Notes under the pieces: model-generated | Seen by the model: only the letters and a program-made list of their open reading frames with translations | Databases searched by the model: none | What the model was told of the DNA's origin: nothing | Program-made: the position numbers and the translations under genes | In this document: one piece after another, positions 1 through 10,933 of the stretch | Layout: every line of letters begins with the position of its first letter | How positions within the stretch are numbered: the first letter of the stretch is position 1 | From: Nepenthes gracilis | Taxonomy: Eukaryota; Streptophyta; Magnoliopsida; Caryophyllales; Nepenthaceae | Reading direction: 5' to 3' | DNA length: 64,000 bases | Assembly: GCA_033239525.1 (NCBI GenBank) | Contig: BSYO01000024.1 | Span: forward strand, 930,001 to 994,000

Positions 1-777
1 CATCCTGGCACAATACTTATCGCGCTTGGGTAGAGAAAATTATCATAGTCAGCATTGACAAGTTCACAAAATGGATGGAAGCTTCTTTGTTAGCTCGAAT
101 CACCGAGCAAAACGCAATAGAGTTTATTTGTCAAAACATCATATGCGAATTTGGGAATTCTGATGTCGTAGTGACTGATAATGGATCCCAATTCACTGGC
201 AAATGCTTTACCAAATACTGTATGAGTTTGGAATCCGACTGGTTCATGCTTTCGTCACCTACCCTCAAGCAAGTGGAAGTCACAAACTAGATCTTACTAC
301 ACGGGTTGAAGACAAAACTTGATGACACAGGGGCACTTCGGCAAACGAACTACCTTCCGTGTTATGGTTCTACAGAATGACGAATGAGACATCTTTCAAT
401 TTATACTACAAAACTGAAGCTGTCATTTTGGTAGAAATCAGTCTGTCTAACCTTCAAATCGAAAATTTCAACCTACAAAGTAATTCCCAACAACTCAGAG
501 AGTATTTTGACTTCATCGAAGAAACTCGAGACACGGCAAGGCTGTGTATGGCAGCTTATAAATAGCGGATTGATCGATATTACAATAAAAAGATGAAGAC
601 ACGTCAATTCAAGGTTTGGGATGTAGTTCTACAGAGTATGGAGGTAACCAACAAAACTGTTAACAAGAACAAACTATTGCCTAATTGGGAAGGACCGGTC
701 CTAGTCTCAACAACTCTTCGAAATGGAATGTATAAATTATGTACCCAAAATGAAAAACTATTTTTGAGAACATAGAA
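1..777 (+). pseudogene. pol: Ty3/gypsy Tat-type integrase, copy A, cut by window edge
   Basis: C-terminal two thirds of a retrotransposon integrase, the enzyme that joins element cDNA to host DNA. Seen: the catalytic-core stretch KFTKWMEA then ARITEQNAIEF, the VTDNGSQFTG motif (the DNG of the DDE triad), a degenerate LWFYRMTNETSFNLYY block, and the C-terminal NWEGPVLVS ... NGMYKL block. This order and wording are typical of the Tat lineage. The reading is split into at least three frames (about 75-290, 359-565, 593-775), so it is dead. The 5' part lies outside the window. It is collinear with 49558-50375 and resembles 40740-41566. Confidence 0.85.
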
Positions 778-1560
778 CATTGTAGACTTCAAAAAAAAAC
801 TACCAGTAGATTGCTGTCGAGCATAGGTATGCTTCGTGCATATCATTCGAGCTACTTGTGTGATGTTGACACATTTCAATTAATAAAAAATTCATTTATT
901 TATCTTTTTACTCATGTCCATTTGAATGCTTGAGTGATTGCATGAATTCAAAGTTCTAGAATGTTCCTAAGTTTGGTGAAACCCCTCACCTATAAACCAA
1001 CCTTCTAAAAGTATAGTTGAAAATATCGGTTCAAATAACCAAGTGGCCTAGAATAGGACAAACTCTAAACCTTGAACCTATAAATCGAGCGACCCGAACA
1101 AGGTCGAGCACAATGGCTCAGGGGCTTGAAGAAAAAAGTTTAACCCCCCTCAAAGTGGCTAAGACAAAATGAAATCTTATGGGACTTTTCGACATGCATG
1201 CAATGATATCCTTCTAAAAGGACGAGCACCATCAGTCGATGATGATCGACAGACTAGTGTCCAATACAAAGGTGTGACAACTCCCTCTAAATGGGACAAG
1301 CACCATCAATTAGGTGCAGGTGACGGTTTAGCCTCTATCAAAGCCTAGCGACTATGGAAATTAAACCTAGTCGGCCATTAAGAGGCTTTCCCAATGCTAT
1401 GACGTCCTCCCAAAAGAAAGTGCATAAACAGACAAATACGTATAACCAAACCCGACGACAATGGCAACTATGTTTAATTGGCAAACAAAACCGATACTGA
1501 GCAAAGCAAATCAATAAAAATAAAGAACCAATAGAAACAATGGCCAAGACGGTCTAACTG
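778..1560 (+). mobile_element. Post-integrase region of gypsy copy A
   Basis: Non-coding stretch following the integrase. It has the phrasing seen after integrase in the other copies: an AATTAATAAAA-rich segment, a GGGGCTTGAAG motif, and a CCTTCTAAAAGGACGAGCACCATCAGTCGATG block. The same order recurs at 50376-51120, and a partly similar stretch follows copy B. No open frame of interest was seen. Confidence 0.6.
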
Positions 1561-1810
1561 ATTTATCAAAGAGTCACAATAAGGAGAGTCAATTCAAAGA
1601 TTACAAAATACTATTTGTACCTATGACTCAAACGGATGACTATCTTAGGCAGCTAGCACTTCCACGTTTATAGTTGGATGAAAGTTCCTATGACTACCTA
1701 CAGTTAGAACTTCATCATGGGAGACGGCGTCTCTAGTGGATGCGCTTGTTTGAACTCTGGTGTTTACCATGTTTGTTTTCTTTATTTGTGGGGGCAGGCT
1801 TTTCATCACT
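1561..1810 (-). mobile_element. Start of internal region of a minus-strand Tat-like element
   Basis: Lies immediately inside a minus-strand primer binding site. On the minus strand it reads as leader followed by a short gag-like beginning. The homologous stretch at 51158-51346 keeps a 62-codon open frame; here the frame is broken. Inference: a truncated element in opposite orientation to the neighbouring integrase. Confidence 0.45.
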
Positions 1811-1828
1811 TCCCATAAACGGCGCCAA
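1811..1828 (-). other. Primer binding site of minus-strand Tat-like element
   Basis: The minus strand reads TTGGCGCCGTTTATGGGA, the usual form of Tat-lineage primer binding sites (compare TTGGTGCCGTCTGTGGGAAG at 12409). It directly abuts the LTR edge at 1829. The tRNA was not assigned. Confidence 0.7.
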
Positions 1829-2491
1829 AGATGCGTCCTGAATTATAATTGTTAAACGAATTAGGAAGTTACTTTATTCGAGAATCCGATTAAAAATGGA
1901 TCCAGTATTCATTACTTTAAACCATGATCCTACATATTACAACTAACAAAAAAAGGTAAGAGGAATGCGAAACTCGTTCCCCGGTATATCCCTCAATTAT
2001 TTAGTCAGTAATTTTTCTTTGTGGATTAGAAAGATAGGAGAATGAGAACGAATGCGAAGATGTAAATGCGAAAGAGGGATGAAGTGTGTGATAGACGATT
2101 GTGTTCCAACTTCTGTGCTCGAAGGAGTGAGCGGCTTGGGGATGGTATATTTGCAAATGGAGTGGCTTAGAGAGAGATGCACTCATTGAGAGAATAGCTT
2201 CAAGAATGTGATGCACTCGATAGGGAGCGGCTTTTGCTTCTTAGGGTATTTTTGTCTCTGGACAGAGATCAATCCCCTTTTCCTATGGAGAAAAGGGGGT
2301 CTTTATAGAGTGAATGTCAGTTTAGTTGTGACTAGGTATCACGACTCAGCAATCATGAGGGCACTGAGGCCCTAACCATGAGGGGTAGTGCTCCTGCGGC
2401 TTTTGCCTACAACTCATGTCCCAACGATTATGAGGGCAATATGCTTGTCACAGTCGTTTGTAATCATCTGTTGAGCTATAATTGTTTTTGA
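1829..2491 (-). mobile_element. LTR of minus-strand Tat-like element (copy A)
   Basis: The left edge reads AGATGCGTCC, aligning with TGATACATCC at 51366 (first base changed), and is next to the primer binding site. The right edge is placed where shared host sequence GGAAACATAGCTTGG begins, because that sequence also occurs without an LTR at about 38754 and 47570. It is collinear with 51366-52010. The terminal TG of the right edge was not recovered, so that boundary is approximate. Confidence 0.65.
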
Positions 2492-3500
2492 GGAAACATA
2501 GCTTGGAACAATACGCCAGCAAGAATACCAAATTTATATAGTTTGATGCTCTTAAAGGCAATTAATAGCATATATGAATAAATAATGGTAATGTAATATT
2601 AAATGTTTTACTTGTTACATTTAAACTATTTATCATGAAAACAATGGCAATAACATCAATTTGTTTCATTATTAAAAAATTAAATTTCCATTAAACATCA
2701 AAGTAAAAGGAATTAGTAAAACGTTATATACCCCCTAGTTAATTAAAGTCTAACTTTAGTAGAATTAAAGTCTAACACTACAATTTTAGAACAGTTTTAA
2801 ACAATTTTTGAAGTTCATAAATGTTGCGTACGAAGTTAGAGGTAACAGTACTTATGTTATGTCACATTCAATACTAAGATAATTAATGCAAAAATAAAAT
2901 ACCTTATTTATATTTTTTCTTTAATTTATTCTTAAAAAAAAAAAAAAATAGTAGATATACTACATAATTGATAATAAATATAAAATATCTCAAAAAATAA
3001 TTGTTGAGATAATTATGACTTAACGCACAATCCATTAAAATTTCAGACTGAAATATGAGATGTTTTCAAATGTCAAGGTCGAAATGTTTTTGATACACCT
3101 AATGGCTACTTTCAAATTATATGATTTTTTAATTTTTTAAATTTATTTTTATATAATTTTAAAAATATAAATAAATAATTGATTATTCTATTTAAAATTT
3201 TTTTAAAAAAATATACTAAAAATAAAAATATTTACTTGCCGACCTGATACAGCTCATGGATTGGCACAGTTGAATCTTTTGGCTAGGGTGGTTGTGAATT
3301 GTCCGACTCGGCCCGCTTTACCAGTTTAAAACTTTTATCTAAATTTAATTAGTGCCAAACCCTATTTTAATTTTAATTAGGTTTAAATCTAAATAATGTA
3401 ATTAATAAATTTTATAATTATGATAATTTTATTAGATTTATTAAAAAGATAATTACTTTAACGATTAACAGACAATACAAATCGCGCCATTTAATATAAT
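2492..3500. repeat. AT-rich spacer, duplicated at 52011-54420
   Basis: No gene seen. It begins with the block GGAAACATAGCTTGG ... AATTAATAGCATATATGAATAAATAAT, present at least six times in the window (also about 33538, 35941, 38753, 47569, 52011). The rest is AT-rich and collinear with copy C. In copy C the matching stretch is split by a solo LTR; here the uninterrupted site reads ATATACTAAAAATAAAAAT at about 3211. Confidence 0.75.
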
Positions 3501-3630
3501 TTAGAACATGGCCAATGAGATTGTACTTCATCTATTATATTCTCCCGAGACATCTATGGGCCAAAGCCGTGGGGGAGGTCAAGACAAATGAGTCCTTTGA
3601 TGCAATATCAACTTGTCGAAAAATTGCGTC

Positions 3631-6600
3631 CTATTGGAGACTTCGTGCCTTGATTGAATGGAGCTTGTGGATGACATCGCTGATGCTCATCCGGTCTTGC
3701 GGCGGCTCCAAAGAGCATGCCACCCCCATTCGAACCATGGAGATGAAACATTCTTTTAGCCCGTCAGCACGAGCAGTGTCGCTTCTTTGAATACGAGAGC
3801 TGTTCGATCTGTCGATATCGTCACCAAGAAGTCTTGGGTCAACGATCTCTATGACTTGATCAGGCAAAGCCATTATAGCTAATTTATGAAGGCTGAGTCC
3901 TCCATTGAACATTTGATCAGTAGGCCGCCTCCCCGTTATCATTTCTAACAGCAAGATCCCATAGCTGTAGACGTCGCCTTCAACTGATGCCTTGCTTCCC
4001 AAACCATACTCTAGCAACTCAGAAATTTACAGACTTAGTTGAATGTACAGTGGTTTGTGTTTCTATATAGGACATTCATTTTTGAATTTTTGTGTAGTTG
4101 TTTGAAAAATCTCAATCTATTATGTTAGTTTTGGGGTTTGGGGGGTAATTGAAAAATTAGTGTTTTATGGCCCTATCTATCTATGAGGAGAACGAGAAAT
4201 TACCTGGAGCGGCATACCCAATTGTTCCCTTTAATCCAATGGAGCTGCTCTGGTTTGGATTTGGGAAACCTGTGAAGAACTTTGCTAGTCCAAAGTCTCC
4301 GACATGAGCAGTCATGTCCGCATCCAAGAGAATGTTGCTAGGCTTCAAATCGCAGTGAATTATTGGAATCCGGCAACCTTGATGAAGATACTCCAATGCA
4401 AAAGCCACATCAGTCGCTATGTTTATTCTATGAATAAGGCTAAGATTCCCAAATTCGATAGCGTTGTTGTTCTGCTCCTTCGAAGTTGGATGCAGCCATG
4501 TCTCCAAACTTCCATTGGGCATGAACTCGTATACCAAAGCTTTGAACTCCTCTCCTTGAAAATCAATGCTCGAGCAAGCCGTTATGATCTTGACCAAATT
4601 CCTGTGACGAATGTTTCTCAAGGCTTCACACTCTGCCAGGAAGCTTTTGGTTGCTCCTTCACGCTGAAGGTTGAGAACTTTCACGGCGATGGTGATCCCC
4701 TCTGAGCTGAGGATTCCCCTATAGACTGAGCCAAAGCTACCCGTGCCAATCAAATGGCTCATGGAGAACCCATCCGTGGCTTTCAGTAACACCTCGTAAG
4801 ACACTTGTCGAAAGGATTCCCTCAATGTTGATTGCGATGACGATGGCTGTTTTCTTTTCCATTTGAATCGTAAGAAAAGTAATGCCGATAGTATCCCTAC
4901 TGCAAAAAGCACAGATGTAATAGCAATGGCAATTGTTGAAGTAATTGCAATGGATCTTCTCTTTCTTTTTACTTCTCTAAAATTGCTGCATCTTGGCAAA
5001 TTTAGCCCAACACTCCCACCACAGAGTCTACTATTCCCCTCGAGCGACACAACACTGAGGTTTGCAAAGACTCCTGCCATTGGCACCTCACCCTCAAGGT
5101 TGTTAAAAGACAAATTTAGATACAACAAGTCGAAATCAGACAGGTAACTCGGAATTATCCCCACAAAATTGTTGTTAGAAAAATCAAGATATTGCATACT
5201 CTTTAAGGAACTCAATGACGGTGGAATGGTTCCATGGAATGAGTTACCCTCCATCAATAATGCAACGAGGCTTGTGCAGTCGCCAAGTGTGTTTGGAATC
5301 TTGCCGGACAATCTGTTGTTGGCCACAAATAGTTGAACAATGTTCTTCAACTCACCAACTTCTGCGGGTAATGGGCCCTCCAAATTATTCCGAGAAAGAT
5401 GCAATTTAGTAAAAAGAGCAGAAGGATGGAAAAGTTCTGCAGGTATCAATCCCTTGAGGTCATTAGAAGACAAATCTAAGTCTAACAAATTCCAACAGTT
5501 TCCGAGAGTGGAAGGTATCGGCCCATGAAATCGGTTGTGGTCTAAGTATAGTATGCTGATCATTGACAAGTTTCCCAGTGAAGATGGGATAACTCCAGAT
5601 AGATTGTTGTTTTGTAATGACATAATTTGTAGGTTTTTGAGCTTACCCAAATCATTGCGAACTTCACCAGTAAGTTGGTTTCCTTCAAGACCTAGGACCT
5701 CCATGTTCAGGAACTTTCCTAATCCCACTGGGATTTCTCCAACTATTTGATTCCATTCCATTGACATATACCTAAGATCTACTGACAGATTAAGTAAAGA
5801 TTGAGGCAAGGAACCTGCAAGATTATTGTCGCCAATACCAAGTGTAGTTAAGTGGCTGCAGTTGACGAGAGAGTCTATAAAATTCAAGTCATTTGCTTCT
5901 GCATATCCTAGATCATTGAGGCCAAATGTTAACCACCGTAGATGTTTTAAACGTCCCCCATCGAAAAGCAGCCTTCCTGTAAACTTGTTAATCGATAATT
6001 GAATGTCCAGAATATTGGAAAGGTTGGCCAAAGACACTGGAATTGTTCCGGTGAGATTGTTATCTGAAAGTTCTAGCATCTGGAGATTTGGAAGAGTAAG
6101 GCCTATGTTGGGTGGAAGAGTTCCTTCGAGTTGATTGGCTGACAAAGAGAGTTGTATCAAAGAGGAAAGGTTAAAGATGGATTGAGGAATATTGCCGTAT
6201 AGTTTATTAACTGTTAGCCAAAGAAATTTAAGGCGTTCGAGTCTCCCAATAGAAGTAGGAATTCTCCCTTCAAAGTTATTATAAGCTACAGTTATATCTT
6301 CAAGAGAGGTTATATTCACAAGTATTTCAAGACCTCTAGTTAGACCATTTTTAGGAGCGTTAAAGACCTTTAGCTTGGATAAGGAGCCAAGTTCTTGGGG
6401 AATAGTTCCGGTGAGGTTGTTGAAATCGAGACAGAGGTATAAGAGGTTGATGCAGCGGGATATGTTGGCCGGGATTCCCCCCTCGAGAGAGTTGTTCCTC
6501 AAGTCTAGTGTTTGCAACTTGTGAAGATGACCTACTTGAGGAGGGATTTGGCCTAGGAAGGTGTTGTTGGGAAGAAGGATATTGTGAAGGAAGCTTAGGT

Positions 6601-6934
6601 TCCCTAGGAAAGGAGACAAGCTGCCAACCAAACCTTTAGAGGAAAGATCGATGGTCGTTACCCGTCTATGTCGACGGCCGCATGTAATTCCTTGCCACTC
6701 GCAGATGTGGGATGAATCGTTCCACGAGCTCAGGCTGTGTTGGGGGTCTCCGACTATCTTTGACTTAAAAGCCAACAAAGCAAAATAATCTGCTCGCAAC
6801 CCTTTGGAATTAGTGGCTGTCATGATTTGAGCTTCGGCCATTACATCACTAGAATGCAAGAAGACGGCAAGTAAGAGAAGTGTGGTTTGAAATAAACGCA
6901 GCATTTGTGGAGACCAGAAAAACTGTGTGCACAA
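3631..6934 (-). CDS. LRR receptor-like Ser/Thr kinase, subfamily XII type (At3g47570/EFR/Xa21-like), intact
   Basis: Plasma-membrane receptor kinase, probably sensing an extracellular ligand in immunity; the family includes EFR and Xa21, but the ligand here is unknown. Exon 1 is 6934-4204, the intron 4203-4011 (GT-AG, 193 bp), exon 2 4010-3631; together 1036 residues, normal for the family. Seen: signal peptide about residues 11-34, LRRNT with CEWQGITC about 48-91, about 20 LRRs to about 625, a membrane segment about 662-688, kinase P-loop GTGSFGSV about 730, Lys752 in AVKVL, HCDLKPSN at 860 (non-RD), DFGLAKF at 880. The intron splits the Glu codon of the GYAAPE motif in phase 1, and exon 2 carries GDVYSYGILLLE. 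A Met at residue 11 (codon at 6904) begins a cleaner signal peptide and may be the true start. No break was seen. Two broken relatives lie at 36022-37372 and 54429-55316. Confidence 0.95.
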
Positions 6935-7038
6935 AACCCCTCCTCTGTGTGTTTGTGTGTGTGTTTAATATTGGCAACCTTCACGTTTCTGGCTCCCCAC
7001 CCTACTCACTTTTCTGCTTGTATTCCCCCCTTAACTCC

Positions 7039-7046
7039 TATTTATA
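7039..7046 (-). promoter_or_regulatory. TATA box of the receptor kinase gene
   Basis: TATAAATA on the minus strand, about 105 bp upstream of the first ATG at 6934. A transcription start near 7010 would be expected. It lies inside the block following the gene, before the 310-bp direct repeat. Confidence 0.6.
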
Positions 7047-7138
7047 CTCTCAGTTTTTAGCTTTGTAAGGTCACTGCAGCATCCACCAAAAATTTACGTT
7101 ACCACATTGAGCGTGTGATATCATTGTGTGATATTATT

Positions 7139-7455
7139 AATTACTAAGAAAATATGTCATTTTGATATATTTTCTCTGGGAGAGAGAGAATACTTTTATA
7201 GCTGAACGAAAGGATGCCTTCAACTTCTTCAATGGACGGAAGAGCTTTGGTTCAATGGCCCACACCGTCTGAAAGGGTGGCAATCCTCTTGGACGGAGAA
7301 GAGACTTGATGGTCGTCGTAGCTAAGTCTTCTCTGCCTCTACTTTCCGCCTTCATGTCTTTCTTTGTCGGAGTGACCACTCAATCAACTGATGCAACGAG
7401 GAAAGAGATTAGTCGTCTGCGTGTTGATAAAGAAAAGCACAATTTCAATATAATT
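7139..7455. repeat. 310-bp direct repeat, unit 1
   Basis: Near-identical to 7858-8167, sharing the run from AATATGTCATTTTGATATAT to CACAATTTCAATATAAT. Both units keep a minus-strand frame of about 80 codons beginning MVTPTKKDMKAESRGRED, conserved over roughly 57 residues before the frames diverge. No protein family is recognised. It may be a decayed exon or just a non-coding repeat. It sits upstream of the receptor kinase. Confidence 0.75.
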
Positions 7456-7857
7456 CGGTACAACTTTATACTATTTAGACTCTATAAAAATAGAGTTTGA
7501 ACCAATAGGTAGCTGAATTTAAATAAAAATTTGTGACTAATAAATCAAATTAGACCGAAAATAAATAGGTGACAAGGGTCAAAACCCATGACCATGCCGT
7601 TTATAACCCGATTCAAGCATATTTAGAACGGTTTATAGATATATTTATTTTATTTTAAAATATTTTAATTAAAATTTTATATTTACATAAAAATCACCCG
7701 AAAGAATAAAAATATTTTTAAAATGTAATATTTATATAAAAATATTACTTAAGTGTGTAATTAAATAAAAAATGAAAAAAGTTATTCGTTTTACAAATAA
7801 TATAATATATTAAAATAATTTTTTATACTATTATTTATCTAAAATAAAAATAATTAA
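7456..7857. repeat. AT-rich upstream block, copy 1
   Basis: No gene seen. Starts near a TATAAAAATAGAGTT motif and continues as AT-rich sequence. It matches 10934-11292 and, past the retrotransposon insertion, 31275 onward; 37620-37840 is a more diverged copy. This stretch supplies the undisturbed version of both the Mutator-like and the retrotransposon insertion sites. Confidence 0.7.
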
Positions 7858-8167
7858 TAAGAAAATATGTCATTTTGATATATTTTCTCTGGGAGGGAAA
7901 GAATACTTTTACAGCTGTAACGAAAGGATGCCTTCAACTTCTTTAATGGACGGAGGAGCTTTGGTTCAATGGCCCACACCGTCTGAAAGGGCGGTAATCC
8001 TCTTGGACGGAGAAGAGACTTGACGGTCGTCGTAGGTAAGTCTTCTCTGCCTCTACTTTCCGCCTTCATGTCTTTCCTTGTCGGAGTGACCACTCAATCA
8101 ACTGATGCACGGAGGAAAGAGATCAGTCGTCTGCGTGTTGATAAAGAAAAGCACAATTTCAATATAA
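7858..8167. repeat. 310-bp direct repeat, unit 2
   Basis: Second unit of the 7139-7455 repeat, interrupted at its right end by the Mutator-like element. The sequence that follows the repeat in unit 1 resumes beyond the element near 10934. Confidence 0.75.
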
Positions 8168-8185
8168 TCCCGGATTCGGGGGGCA

Positions 8186-8682
8186 CTGCGACGCCTTTGG
8201 CGTCGCAGCGCCAACGACGACCGTTTGGGGCCGTTGGATTTCATCCAACGGCCCCTGCTTTCATTAATAAAAAAAAAAGAAAATAATTTTAAAAAACACG
8301 GGGGCCACGTCAGCCGTCGGATGAAAAACGCATCCGACGGCTGAGATTTCCTTTTACAATAAATAGGTTTTTTTTTTTAAACGGGAAAATGCGCCGTCAT
8401 CTCCCTGCTGCGTCCCCAAAAACCCTTGTCCCCATTTCCTTCGCGCTCCCCTCTCTCTCTCTCTTCTGAAACAGTCGTCTTCCCCATTTCTAGCTTCACT
8501 GCCCCTCTCTCTCTCTTTTCCTCTCTTCCTCTTCTCCTCGTCATTTTGCGCAGCCGTCTCTGTAGCCCGAGAAACAGAGACGCCATTGCCGGTCGTGATT
8601 GAGGATCGTCGTTGTCCGCCGGCGCGAGTTGGGATTCGGATTATCCACCGGCGCGATTTGGGAGGCAGGATTTGCTGTACGT
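8186..8682 (+). repeat. Left terminal inverted repeat of the MULE, hairpin-rich
   Basis: Inverted match of 10484-10931. It holds three perfect hairpins: 8186-8208 (10-bp stem, TTT loop), 8227-8255 (13-bp stem, TTC loop) and 8311-8343 (13-bp stem, 7-nt loop). A CT-rich tract follows at 8440-8530, then the sequence reaching GGAGGCAGGATTTGCTGTAC. Confidence 0.85.
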
Positions 8683-9060
8683 ATATATTTAAATATAATA
8701 TATACATATTATATTTACGTATATTATGTATATATTTATATAAATATATATAAATATATAAATACATGTATATTATACGTACATATATATAAATATATAT
8801 ATTTATAAATATATAAAAATATGTATATTATACGTAAATATGTATATATATAAACATATATATAAATATTTTATATTTATTTAAATATATAAATATTTAT
8901 ATAATATTTATATTTAAATAAAATATATACATATAGTACGTATATATATATTTATATAAATATATATATAAATATGTATATAAATATATAAATATATGTA
9001 TATTATAGGTACATATGTATATATATAAATATATATATTTAGTACTGACACTGTTTTTAA
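8683..9060. repeat. AT-only low-complexity tract in the MULE
   Basis: Long run of TATATAAATATATA-type sequence with TACGTA motifs scattered through it. No gene. Probably expanded microsatellite sequence between the left inverted repeat and the FAR1-like exon. Confidence 0.8.
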
Positions 9061-9175
9061 ATTTGAATACAGTGAACGGCTGTATATAAATATACGGTGA
9101 ATATTATATATAAATAATGTTCCCCATTTCTACCGTTAGCCTCGTCCCCATTTTTATATTTATTTAAATATATTC

Positions 9176-9178
9176 ATG

Positions 9179-9227
<49 letters not shown>
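9176..9227. repeat. (AT)n microsatellite
   Basis: Uninterrupted TA dinucleotide run of about 45-50 bp, just upstream of the FAR1-like exon's splice acceptor. Confidence 0.9.
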
Positions 9228-9230
<3 letters not shown>

Positions 9231-9267
9231 ATGTTCCCACTGTTTTGTTTGTTATTGCAGCTTTATA

Positions 9268-9441
9268 ATGGATGAAAATACTCCAAAAATTGGCATGATT
9301 TTTGAAAATATGGATGATGCTTGGGAGTATTGGAAACAGTATGGTACTCGTCGAGTCCACAGCACACGCACAAACGTCCATGGCAGCGGCGGCATTTTAG
9401 ACTATGATTTTGCTTTCCATTGGTGCATGCAACCAATATAG
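9268..9441 (+). pseudogene. FAR1/MULE transposase N-terminal fragment
   Basis: 57 codons beginning MDENTPKIGMIFENMDDAWE. The pattern of P-x-I-G-M-x-F followed by an acidic stretch and an aromatic-rich helix matches the start of FAR1-domain proteins and FAR1-bearing Mutator transposases, which use this region for DNA binding. A plausible splice acceptor (TTGTTATTGCAG) lies 7 bases upstream, as expected if the 5' UTR starts in the inverted repeat. After about 30 residues the match fades and a stop follows, so the zinc-finger remainder and the catalytic domain are missing. It could be a decoy or a deletion relic. Confidence 0.6.
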
Positions 9442-10240
9442 TAGTTGACAATATTGTATTGGATTGTGATCATATGGAGGAATGATGATTTTCTTTCTGC
9501 GGATGTGTAATGATGGATTTGTAAATGTTTACTTGAAAAAATTTTGAAATTTAGTGTCATTGTTAATCATAGATGACCTTATTTATAGTTTGTTTGTATG
9601 AGTTTTTCTTTACTTTTAGGCGAGATTTTACCGATTTTGCTTGTGTATATATTGGATTCGGGGGCGCTTTCGCTTGCTAACTGCGTTCTTCACAGTGAAT
9701 CTACCACTATGTGGCCTATATCCCAAAAAAGATGCAGCTGTAATTACCTCTACCATCTTAACCCAATAACAACTAATTGCCCTACTGCCTGTTTAAGTAT
9801 AAAAAACTATCCTATTCTCCAGAACTCCTTGAATTAGACCCGAAAATTCAATCCAATGTTTAGTTCCTTTTCAGGATTGGTGCAAAGTCAACCAAATTAA
9901 CACCGATTTCTAAAAACCCACAAATTTATCTAAGAGCAAAGAGGTCTTTCTTTCTTTTCAAAATGCAAAGAAAACCCTTACTGGTTAATGAGCACAAATA
10001 AGGATGACAATTTAAGCCCTCAATTTTATCAAGAAACACCAATCACAGCAACCACAGACCTTCAATCCCCATTACACCAACTATTTCAAAACTACACGGC
10101 AAGAACAGAATCAATCCAACAAATCTCTGAACCCAAATTGTATATTAATTTTTCATCAAGGAGCAAATTCACAAAAAATTAGCAAAAAAATTATTTATCC
10201 AAATATATATCCCAACTAACTAATTGATAAATATATATAT
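9442..10240. other. Unassigned MULE interior, possibly captured plant sequence
   Basis: No ORF of substance. On the minus strand, about 10200-9850 reads as T-rich sequence typical of plant 5' UTRs and introns, for example GATTGATTCTGTTCTTGCCG and GGGTTTTTAGAAATCGG. It is less AT-biased than the tract at 8683-9060. It could be a captured host fragment (Pack-MULE) or part of the parent transposon. Confidence 0.3.
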
Positions 10241-10483
10241 ATTTATTTAAAAAACAAATTTACTCTACAACCTCCGGCAAACAAAACAAAATACGAGACA
10301 TGGAAAAACAAAATAAAATAAATACTAATTTTTGTATTTTCAGTTACAAGAATTGCAAAATAAGAAAATGTTGATGGAGAGAAGGTGAAGACGAAGGCTG
10401 TGCGTGCGCCGTTCTGCTGCTTCTCCTCTACCTTGCCGGCTGCGTGCCGGTGGACAACGACGACATAGACGGCTGGACAACGA

Positions 10484-10931
10484 CGTACACAGCAAATCCA
10501 GCCTCCCAAATAGCGCCGGTGGACAATCCGAATCCCAAATCGCGCCGGTGGACAACGACGATCCTCAATCACGACCGGCAATGGCGTCTCTGTTTCTCGG
10601 GCGACAGAGACGACTGCGCAAAATGACGAGGAGAAGAGGAAGAGAGGAAAAGAGAGAGAGAGGGGCAGTGAAGCTAGAAATGGGGAAGACGACTGTTTTA
10701 GAAGAGAGAGAGGGGAGCGCGAAGGAAATGGGGACGAGGATTTTTGGGAAACAGAAGAGGGAGAGGGAGACGCGCCGCAGCCGTCGGATGCGTTTTTCAT
10801 CCGACGGCTGATAGCTTCCCCGTGTTTTTTTAAATTATTTTCGTTTTTTTTATTAATGAAAAAAGGGGCCGTTGGATGAAATCCAACGGCCCCCGTGTAG
10901 AGTCGTAGGCGCTGCGATGCCTTTGGCGTTC
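10484..10931 (-). repeat. Right terminal inverted repeat of the MULE
   Basis: Inverted copy of 8186-8682 with the hairpins preserved at 10778-10810 and 10865-10893. The outermost hairpin is cut in its loop: the right end stops after GATGCCTTTGGCG, while the left end has both arms. Confidence 0.85.
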
Positions 10932-10933
10932 AA

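Larger units (their letters stand above)
8170..10933 (+). mobile_element. Mutator-like element (MULE) with long terminal inverted repeats
   Basis: About 2.76 kb bounded by inverted repeats of about 450-500 bp (8186-8682 and 10484-10931). Inside are an AT-rich tract, a short FAR1-like reading frame (9268-9441) and unassigned sequence. Long repeats plus a FAR1-like frame fit the Mutator superfamily, whose transposases often carry that domain. No full transposase is present, so it is non-autonomous. A clean 9-bp target duplication was not found: CAATATAAT at the left and AAATAGAAT at the right agree at 7 of 9 bases. Confidence 0.75.

Noticed and set aside
4304..4705. 133-codon plus-strand frame inside the kinase
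   Set aside because: Antisense shadow of conserved kinase coding sequence.
8354..8808. Frames on both strands ending in Tyr/Ile/Lys runs
   Set aside because: Produced by the CT-rich inverted repeat and the AT-only tract of the MULE; no domain.
10243..10800. 185-codon minus-strand frame
   Set aside because: It runs through the MULE's right inverted repeat; the Ser/Pro-rich composition reflects the CT-rich tract.
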